Shown: positions 1 to 5,137 of the stretch, piece by piece | Position numbering within the stretch: the first letter of the stretch is position 1 | How the letters are laid out: the number at the start of each line of letters is the position of its first letter | Assembly: GCA_003455235.1 (NCBI GenBank) | Contig: DMRT01000067.1 | Span: 1-7,495 of the forward strand | Origin: Chitinophagaceae bacterium | GTDB lineage: Bacteria > Bacteroidota > Bacteroidia > Chitinophagales > Chitinophagaceae | Direction of reading: 5' to 3' | Length of the DNA: 7,495 nucleotides | Translations under genes and position numbers: made by a program | Notes under the pieces: generated by a model | What the model saw: the letters and a program-made list of their open reading frames with translations, nothing else | What the model was told of the DNA's origin: nothing | Databases searched by the model: none

Positions 1-1394
1 GTTTCCAGCCCAACATTCAGGTTCCAGTTCCTGATAGAAGATGCATCCTCCACATAATTCTTAAGGTCGGAGGAGATCAGGTGGGCCTTCCCACCAAAGA
101 TGTACGAAGGCTGTACCGTGGCACCGGCAAACCATTCCACATTTTTATTGCTCGACAGTTTATAAGCCAGCCCAACCGGTACCGATACCTGGTATGTACG
201 GTTATGCAGGGTTACCGGTTGCAGTGCATTGTCGTAGGTATTGGCAATGGTGGAGGTTCTGGCAACCGGATAAGTATAGCCTGTGGCCGGGTCTGTCATC
301 AATACCGTGGTTTGTATCGGGTGACTGGTACGGTCGGCATTGATGTTATAATTGGTATAGTTGAACTGCAAACCGGCTTTTAACCGAAGGTTTTTTGCAA
401 AGGCATAAGAAACACCTACACCGGTTTCAATTCCAAGCCCAGGCCTTTGACTGATGGCTTTATTGATATCGCCTGTCATGGCAAATGGTGCATTAGAACC
501 TTTTGATTCGGCCGATAACTTACGGTAATTAACAGCCGGGGTGGCATAAATCTCGAGGTCCAGGCGATCTTTCCATTTTTTACCCGCAGGCTTGTTCTGC
601 TGGGCATAATTTTCAATCCATGATTTTTCTTCCTGGACGTCGGCGTTCACCTCTGAAATGGTTGGTTTAAGTACCGGCTTATTCTCAGCCTCTGCAATTG
701 CCGCCATACTCTTTTCAGTATTGGAAGCTGCTGCAGGTGATTTTACTGTGGTATTCACAGCCGGAGCTTTATCCACCATCAGGTCTTTTTCTGTTTCTGA
801 AGATTCTTCAGCATCAGCCTGCGAAACGCCTACGACAGGTTTTTGTATGCCTTTAACTGGTTGCTTACTGTTTGTACGTACAGCCAGCTGGTCATCAACT
901 CTCCCTTTGTTGCTGGAAACAGACGATGACATTGTCTGTTTGTTTTTTGGATTCCTGGCAGCCAGCCTTTCTGTTCTGGTGCTGCTGTTAACAACCGCTG
1001 CTATGCTGGTATTGTTTTGGTTGGCAGCCAATGCAGGCGTTTCAGCCTGCGGAATGCCTATAGTAACAGTAACAGGTTGTACACTTCTGTTGTTATTTGC
1101 CTGTGTTGCTGGTTTACTGTTATCGTTTTCTGAGTTGGTTTTTTCTGTTGAAGATGTGGAGGCGATACCGGCTCCGAATTTAAAATTCCTGCTGTTATCG
1201 CTGGTATTCAGGTAGCCGATTGAAACGAGGGAGCCAAGGAAAAGAATGAAAATGGCAAAGGAAGGCCACCTGCGGCTGGGATGCAGGTTATTGTAGATGC
1301 TGTGCCATACCCGTTTTGAGGGATACATCCTGAACTGGTCTGATTTTTCCTTGATCAGCTGTTCAAATTCATCCGTGTAAAATTCTCTTTCCAT
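1..1394 (-). CDS. Dma-like dual membrane-spanning anti-sigma factor / outer-membrane beta-barrel protein (3' end outside window)
   Basis: An uninterrupted frame runs from ATG at 1394-1392 to the window edge, giving 464 residues without a stop. Residues 1-43 are a charged, presumably cytoplasmic head with the motif YPSKRVWHSIYNNLHP. Residues about 44-62 form one hydrophobic helix (PSFAIFILFLGSLVSIGYL) after RRW, so it is not a cleavable N-terminal signal. Residues about 65-275 are a polar linker rich in Asn, Ser, Thr, Ala and Lys, with no F, W, Y or Cys from 74 to 258. From about 278 the sequence becomes alternating and aromatic (LDLEIYATPAVNY, LRLKAGLQFNYTNYN, YQVSVPVGLAYKL), as in OMP_b-brl-type barrels. 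It follows an ECF sigma gene by 57 bases, so I infer an anti-sigma role for the head. No classical anti-sigma domain is recognisable. It could instead be annotated simply as an outer-membrane beta-barrel or porin-family protein. Reading frame and architecture are secure; function is inferred. Confidence 0.8.
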   Translation of the reverse strand, partial: MEREFYTDEFEQLIKEKSDQFRMYPSKRVWHSIYNNLHPSRRWPSFAIFILFLGSLVSIGYLNTSDNSRNFKFGAGIASTSSTEKTNSENDNSKPATQANNNRSVQPVTVTIGIPQAETPALAANQNNTSIAAVVNSSTRTERLAARNPKNKQTMSSSVSSNKGRVDDQLAVRTNSKQPVKGIQKPVVGVSQADAEESSETEKDLMVDKAPAVNTTVKSPAAASNTEKSMAAIAEAENKPVLKPTISEVNADVQEEKSWIENYAQQNKPAGKKWKDRLDLEIYATPAVNYRKLSAESKGSNAPFAMTGDINKAISQRPGLGIETGVGVSYAFAKNLRLKAGLQFNYTNYNINADRTSHPIQTTVLMTDPATGYTYPVARTSTIANTYDNALQPVTLHNRTYQVSVPVGLAYKLSSNKNVEWFAGATVQPSYIFGGKAHLISSDLKNYVEDASSIRNWNLNVGLE

Positions 1395-1451
1395 TTTTTC
1401 AAAAACATAATAGTTGTTGGTAATGGCCGGTTTATGATCCAATCAGGTCAT

Positions 1452-2033
1452 CTATCCCGGCGATACAGCTCCGAATAACGTTGTTTTTTTCTGTTGCTTT
1501 TGAATGATCTTCTTTTTTATCAGTATTTCTTCCAGCATGGCCTTGGCCCTTGTGTACTGGCTCCGGCTGGTGCTTTCTTCAATGTCCAGCATTCCGGCTA
1601 TTTCCTTGTGCGAAAATCCCTCAATGGCGTACAGGTTTAAAACGGTGCGGTACCCTATCGGAAGGGTCCGGATGCATTCCACCACCTGTTTGGCCTGCAT
1701 GATGGAAGGAATAATTTCTTCTCTTACATGAACACTGTTGGCATGGATGATGTCCACACTATCGGAAAACTTCTTATTCTTTTTCAGAATGTTGATACAG
1801 GTATGAACGATGATCCTTCGTATCCAGCCTTCCAGGGCACCTTCATTCCTGTATTGGTGTATTTGAGTGAACACCTTGATAAACCCTTCCTGCAACATGT
1901 CCTCAGCATCCTCCCGGTTCTTGGCAAAACGGTAGCATACGCCCAGCATCCGGGGGCTAAAACGGTTGTATAATGCCTCCTGTGCAGTGGCATTATTCTT
2001 TATACAGCCGGTCAGCATGAGCTCTTCGGTCAT
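1452..2033 (-). CDS. ECF-type RNA polymerase sigma-70 factor
   Basis: A 193-residue protein of normal ECF length. Region 2 spans about residues 22-88: the core-binding helix around NREDAEDMLQEGFIKVF is followed by the -10-recognition part ALEGWIRRIIVHTCINILKK. Region 4 spans about 115-170, with the helix-turn-helix GFSHKEIAGMLDIEESTSRS and the following YTRAKAMLEEIL. There is no region 1.1 or 3, so it is a minimal ECF factor that would direct RNA polymerase to a small regulon. A stop codon lies in frame just upstream of ATG 2033, so no longer start is available. The C-terminal tail is lysine- and glutamine-rich (KKKIIQKQQKK). The next gene is a membrane-anchored barrel protein 57 bases downstream, its probable regulator. 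There is no FecR-type gene, which is the usual partner of FecI-like sigma factors near TonB receptors. No convincing promoter is visible. Confidence 0.95.
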   Translation of the reverse strand: MTEELMLTGCIKNNATAQEALYNRFSPRMLGVCYRFAKNREDAEDMLQEGFIKVFTQIHQYRNEGALEGWIRRIIVHTCINILKKNKKFSDSVDIIHANSVHVREEIIPSIMQAKQVVECIRTLPIGYRTVLNLYAIEGFSHKEIAGMLDIEESTSRSQYTRAKAMLEEILIKKKIIQKQQKKTTLFGAVSPG

Positions 2034-2101
2034 GGTTATGCTTAGTTTACCCTATAAATATAGACAAAATAAGGCTAAGTAATGCTGCACCAGAAATGCC
2101 A

Positions 2102-2129
2102 AGGGTCAAAATGTTAACATTTTGACCCT
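2102..2129. repeat. Perfect 28-bp palindrome, possible terminator hairpin or operator
   Basis: Bases 2102-2115 (AGGGTCAAAATGTT) are followed directly by their exact reverse complement at 2116-2129. As RNA this gives a 12-bp stem with a four-base UUAA loop on either strand. It lies 35 bases after the stop of the broken receptor fragment and 68 bases before the sigma factor start, in minus-strand order. No U-run follows on either strand, which is unusual for an intrinsic terminator. A dimeric regulator binding site upstream of the sigma gene is therefore an equal possibility. The symmetry is seen directly; the role is unknown. Confidence 0.6.
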
Positions 2130-2164
2130 CAGTTTACATAGGTTCGCAGGTTTTGGCCCGGGTG

Positions 2165-2314
2165 TCACCAGTTTGCCCTTACGGCAAGAATCAAATTCCG
2201 CCCGGCGGGGCTGGAAAAGCCAGGTGCGAAATAACGGTAATTGCGGTCCGGAATGTTCTCAACCCCCTTCTGTACTTGTAAATATTTTATAATATTTTGT
2301 ATTAGCCTTCCAGT
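2165..2314 (-). pseudogene. Broken 3' end of a TonB-dependent receptor
   Basis: Between TGA codons at 2317-2315 and 2167-2165, the minus strand encodes 49 residues whose last 31 look like the end of a TonB-dependent barrel. The pattern is ENIPDRNYRYFAPG followed by AGRNLILAVRANW, the alternating last strand with a terminal aromatic residue. There is no start codon, signal peptide or room for a barrel, so it is a remnant. A second frame just upstream (about 2259-2350) reads ALPDDLNWKANTKYYKIF and stops at TGA 2261-2259, directly after a run of five G (2263-2267, minus strand). Removing one G would join the two frames as STEGVENIPDRN, which suggests a decay frameshift. The C-terminus is unlike that of the intact receptor at 5138. 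With the palindrome it accounts for most of the 323 bases that have no intact gene. Confidence 0.5.
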
Positions 2315-2356
2315 TCAGGTCGTCCGGCAAGGCATACCCAGCAGCAATAACGAAAA

Positions 2357-3151
2357 TTAAACGGAAGCGGCATTGGTATAAATGACCAGCGGCGTGTGCG
2401 TAACGGGGTTACTGATGATGCTGGCTTTAATGCTGAACACCTCTTCCAGTAATGATTCGGAAAGAATGTCTGCCGGATGGCCATGCGCAACCAGGTTCCC
2501 TTCTTTCATGAAGAAGATTTTATCGCTGTATTGGGTGGCCAGGTTAATGTCGTGCATAACGGCTACCAGTATTGTGTCTTCCTTTTTAAACGCCTGGGCG
2601 ATGCGTAAAAATTCCTGCTGGTAATTGATATCGAGACTGGTAAGCGGTTCGTCTAAAAACAGGTAGCGATACCCGGATACGGGCCGGTTCCAGATCTGCG
2701 TCAATACCCGTGCATACTGAACCCGTTGTTTTTCGCCGCCGCTCAGCGTAAGGTAGTTTCGTTCTTTAAAAGCCAGCAGGTTCATTTGTTCCATCACTTC
2801 CCGGCAGATGGCTTCGTCTTTTGCGCCTGGGCTGAAGGTAAAATGCGGGTACCTGCCCATCATCACTACTTCCTCCACCATCAGCGGGAAACTCAGTTCC
2901 GGCTGCTGGCTCATTACTGCCCGGTATTTTGCAAGCTCTTCTTTTTTCAGAATTGAGATATTGTCCTCATTATAAAAAACTGATCCTTCGTACCCTTGTA
3001 TCTCCCCACTGAATATTTTCAGGAAGGTTGATTTACCGGACCCATTCGGACCCAGTATCATATTGAATTCACCCGGTTTGAATTCAGCCGTTATCCCGTT
3101 GAGGATCTTTTTTTTGCCAATGCGGTATGATATGTTCGCTGTTCTAAGCAT
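2357..3151 (-). CDS. hmuV: Heme/iron-chelate ABC transporter ATP-binding protein (HmuV-like)
   Basis: A 264-residue ABC ATPase, full length for the family, which powers import from the cytoplasmic face of the inner membrane. Walker A is GPNGSGKST (34-42), the Q-loop is at Q82-Q83, the signature is LSGGEKQRV (136-144), Walker B is YLFLDEP (163-169), the D-loop is LTSLD (170-174) and the switch histidine is H200 in VMHDINLA. All catalytic elements are present. The run ARVLTQIW, followed by a short insertion before Walker B, matches the HmuV heme branch as I remember it, rather than the FecE or BtuD branches. Its ATG lies inside the end of the permease gene (8-base overlap) and is preceded by a strong GGGAGG ribosome-binding site. 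It is the last intact gene of the operon. The ATPase call is certain; heme as substrate is probable. Confidence 0.92.
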   Translation of the reverse strand: MLRTANISYRIGKKKILNGITAEFKPGEFNMILGPNGSGKSTFLKIFSGEIQGYEGSVFYNEDNISILKKEELAKYRAVMSQQPELSFPLMVEEVVMMGRYPHFTFSPGAKDEAICREVMEQMNLLAFKERNYLTLSGGEKQRVQYARVLTQIWNRPVSGYRYLFLDEPLTSLDINYQQEFLRIAQAFKKEDTILVAVMHDINLATQYSDKIFFMKEGNLVAHGHPADILSESLLEEVFSIKASIISNPVTHTPLVIYTNAASV

Positions 3152-4196
3152 TATAACCTCCCTGGTGCTGTACCAGGTTAAAACGTTTGAGCAATATGAT
3201 AAAAACCGGGGCGCCCACCAATGAAGTAATGATGCCGATGGGTACCTCTGCCGGTGCCAGTAATAATCTTGCGCACAGGTCAGCCAATACCAGCAGCGTG
3301 GCGCCGAGGATCATGGACGCAGGCAATAGTTTTTTATTGTCGCTTCCGATCAACAACCGCAACACATGCGGTACAATCAGTCCCATAAAACTAATCACAC
3401 CCACAAAGGCGGTTGCAACAGAAACCATGGCCGTGTTCAGCAGCATGATCCTTCGCTTGAGTTTGTCCGGATTAACGCCGAGGTAAGTGGCTTCTTCCTC
3501 ACCCAGCAGTAATGTATTCAGTTGTTTAGCGTATCGTAGTGCCAGGATGAAAATAACAGCAGCCACCGTTCCCACAATAAATACCTGTTGCCAAGATGCC
3601 CCGGAAAATGTTCCCAGGTTCCAGAAAGTGATGCTTCTCGCCTGTGGATCCCTTGCGATATAACTCATGAAGCCGGTACCGCTTAAGCAAACGGCATTCA
3701 CTGCAATACCGATAAGCAGTAACGACATGATGGAGATGCGTTTGGCATTTTTTGCCAGCGAATACACCATGTATGTGGCAAGTAAAGCGCCGGCGAAGGC
3801 AACCACCGGAACCAATAATGGACCCATGAAACTTTTTAATGACAGACTGAAAGCAGGAGCCATCACAAAAACAATTGATGCCCCTAAAGCCGCACCGGCA
3901 CTGGTTCCTACAAGTCCCGGTTCCACAATCGGGTTGCGGAACAATCCCTGCATCAGCACCCCGCTCACTGCCAGTATGGCGCCGGTAATGGCGCAAAGCA
4001 GCACCCGGGGAAGGCGTAACTGGATAAAAACCCCTTCATAAATATTGGCCGGATTTTGCCCGTTAAAAAAATGTTTCAGAGATAAGTACATGTCCGGCGG
4101 TGAAACATGAACGGCACCAAACATAATGGCACAGGTAATCACGATCACCATCAATGCAATCAGCACAGGCAGGAAGAGTTTATTTTTTCTCAGCAC
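3144..4196 (-). CDS. hmuU: Heme/iron-chelate ABC transporter permease, FecCD family (HmuU-like)
   Basis: A 350-residue, strongly hydrophobic inner-membrane permease of the BtuC/FecCD/HmuU family, expected to have about ten helices and act as a dimer. Family blocks are LRLPRVL (60-66), GLFRNPIVEPGLVG (84-97), the cytoplasmic coupling region around LGEEEATYLGVN (231-242), GVISFMGLIVPHVLRLLIG (266-284) and APAEVPIGIITSLVGAPVF (314-332). The PAE(V/L)P-IG-TSLVGAP ending fits HmuU-like members. The start codon is GTG at 4196-4194, inside the last codons of the lipoprotein gene (17-base overlap). No in-frame ATG lies nearby upstream, and the next ATG (residue 16) would cut away the basic head RKNK and part of helix 1. 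The overlaps on both sides indicate translational coupling. Family assignment is secure; substrate is inferred. Confidence 0.93.
   Translation of the reverse strand: MLRKNKLFLPVLIALMVIVITCAIMFGAVHVSPPDMYLSLKHFFNGQNPANIYEGVFIQLRLPRVLLCAITGAILAVSGVLMQGLFRNPIVEPGLVGTSAGAALGASIVFVMAPAFSLSLKSFMGPLLVPVVAFAGALLATYMVYSLAKNAKRISIMSLLLIGIAVNAVCLSGTGFMSYIARDPQARSITFWNLGTFSGASWQQVFIVGTVAAVIFILALRYAKQLNTLLLGEEEATYLGVNPDKLKRRIMLLNTAMVSVATAFVGVISFMGLIVPHVLRLLIGSDNKKLLPASMILGATLLVLADLCARLLLAPAEVPIGIITSLVGAPVFIILLKRFNLVQHQGGYNA
3157..3177 (-). promoter_or_regulatory. Strong Shine-Dalgarno site with adjoining small hairpin before the ATPase gene
   Basis: The minus strand reads GGGAGG at 3162-3157, five bases before the ATPase ATG (3151). 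This is a textbook ribosome-binding site in a genome whose other starts here show none. Directly upstream, CCTGGT (3177-3172) can pair with ACCAGG (3166-3161) around a five-base loop, so the hairpin overlaps the first two bases of the site. It lies in the last codons of the permease. It probably helps re-initiation at the overlapping genes. Confidence 0.45.
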
Positions 4197-5079
4197 CGGC
4201 AGCAGGATGAAGCAGGTTAATCAATTTGATGATGTTCTCTCCCGTACGTGGACCAAAGTACACCAGGTCGTGCTCTTCAAAACGAATGATACGCCGGTTT
4301 TTTCCTGCATTGGTTAAAGCAACTCCCGGAACAGTGATGAGGAAATTATCTATGCTTCCCATGCGGTCGTAACCAAAATCGGTGGCTACGATAATATCCG
4401 GGTTTGCCAGCGCCACTGCTTCGGCACTCATTTCCCTTGCCCCTTTTCCATCGTATTGTGCAGGTGTGCAACCCGCCAGCCGGAGCATTTTATCTCCCAC
4501 GCCGTTGCGGCCGCTCATTACAAAGTAGTTGTTGTTGCGGAGCCCGAAGTGAATGATCATTACTTTCAGGGAGTCTGTAATGTTCATTGCCTTCAGGGTG
4601 TCGGCTGCTTTTGCAATGCCTTCATTCATTTTGGCAATGATCGAATCTGCTTTCTTTTCTTCTCCGAAAAACCTGCCCAATTCTTTCAGTAACAGGTTGG
4701 CACTGTCGATGGTGTTGGCTCCGCCGAAGGCCTTTATGTTTAATCCCGCTTTTGTTATCTGCGGCAATACATTGTCCGGGCCGATGTCGTTGCTGTGTAT
4801 CACCAGGTCGGGGTTCATGGCAATGATGCTTTCCGGGCTCAGTGCACGGTGGTAACCTACTGTTTTTAGCAGCTTGGCGCTGTCGGGATAGGTACTACTG
4901 AGATCAACCGCCACAATGTTATGTCCCTTACCCAGCGCAAACAGCATTTCGGTAAGATGCTTCGACAGGCAAACAATGCGCATGTCTTTAACTCCGTCCG
5001 CTTCTTTATTTCCAAACCGCCCGCAGGACATAAGTAAAACAGGCAGGGAAAACAGAATGGGTAAAAATATTTTTTTCAT
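4180..5079 (-). CDS. hmuT: Heme/iron-chelate ABC transporter substrate-binding lipoprotein (HmuT-like)
   Basis: A 299-residue class III periplasmic binding protein (BtuF/HmuT/FepB fold). It starts with a lipoprotein signal, MKKIFLPILFSLPVLLMSC, whose lipobox LMSC makes C19 the lipidated residue, so it would be membrane-anchored. The N-lobe has RIVCLSKHLTEMLFALG (34-50), SSTYPDSAKLL (61-71) and VGYHRALSPESIIAMNPDLV (74-93). The C-lobe has SAEAVALANPDIIVATDFG (218-236) and the closing GPRTGENIIKL (276-286). Y64 in the STYP motif and H177 in VMIIHFG sit near where HmuT proteins carry heme ligands, but this is a by-eye alignment. It would pass the ligand from the receptor to the permease encoded next, with which it overlaps by 17 bases. 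Cobalamin or a siderophore cannot be excluded. Confidence 0.9.
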   Translation of the reverse strand: MKKIFLPILFSLPVLLMSCGRFGNKEADGVKDMRIVCLSKHLTEMLFALGKGHNIVAVDLSSTYPDSAKLLKTVGYHRALSPESIIAMNPDLVIHSNDIGPDNVLPQITKAGLNIKAFGGANTIDSANLLLKELGRFFGEEKKADSIIAKMNEGIAKAADTLKAMNITDSLKVMIIHFGLRNNNYFVMSGRNGVGDKMLRLAGCTPAQYDGKGAREMSAEAVALANPDIIVATDFGYDRMGSIDNFLITVPGVALTNAGKNRRIIRFEEHDLVYFGPRTGENIIKLINLLHPAAGAEKK

Positions 5080-5096
5080 GTTGTTGTATTGAAAAT

Positions 5097-5131
5097 GTAA
5101 CGAGGTAGTCTTTGGCCGGCTACCTCGTTAC
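5097..5131 (-). promoter_or_regulatory. 12-bp hairpin between receptor and ABC genes (attenuator, weak terminator or mRNA-stability element)
   Basis: GTAACGAGGTAG at 5097-5108 is an exact reverse complement of CTACCTCGTTAC at 5120-5131, with an 11-base loop. In the minus-strand transcript it begins 6 bases after the receptor stop and ends 17 bases before the lipoprotein start. Only ATTTTCAATAC follows, so there is no strong U-run. I infer a partial terminator, or a 3'-end stabiliser that leaves more receptor than transporter mRNA. The hairpin is directly visible; its role is not. Confidence 0.6.
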
Positions 5132-5137
5132 CAGGAA

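Noticed and set aside
658..1215. Long open frame on the plus strand, rich in Leu, Ser and Ala (185 residues)
   Set aside because: It is the antisense of the low-complexity linker of the barrel protein. The minus-strand frame is continuous from 1394 to the edge and has clear family features, while this one has none.
2055..2062. Possible Bacteroidota -7 promoter element (TATATTTA, minus strand) before the sigma gene
   Set aside because: It differs from TAnnTTTG in the last base, and no TTTG is found at the expected -33 distance. It is too weak to annotate.
2034..2356. Riboswitch, tRNA or small RNA in the longest region without an intact gene
   Set aside because: No cloverleaf, cobalamin-type conserved boxes or other recognisable RNA fold is seen. 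The region is better explained by a receptor remnant and a palindrome.
2302..2490. 62-residue minus-strand frame crossing the end of the ATPase gene
   Set aside because: Most of it lies out of frame inside the ATPase coding sequence, and the product resembles nothing known.
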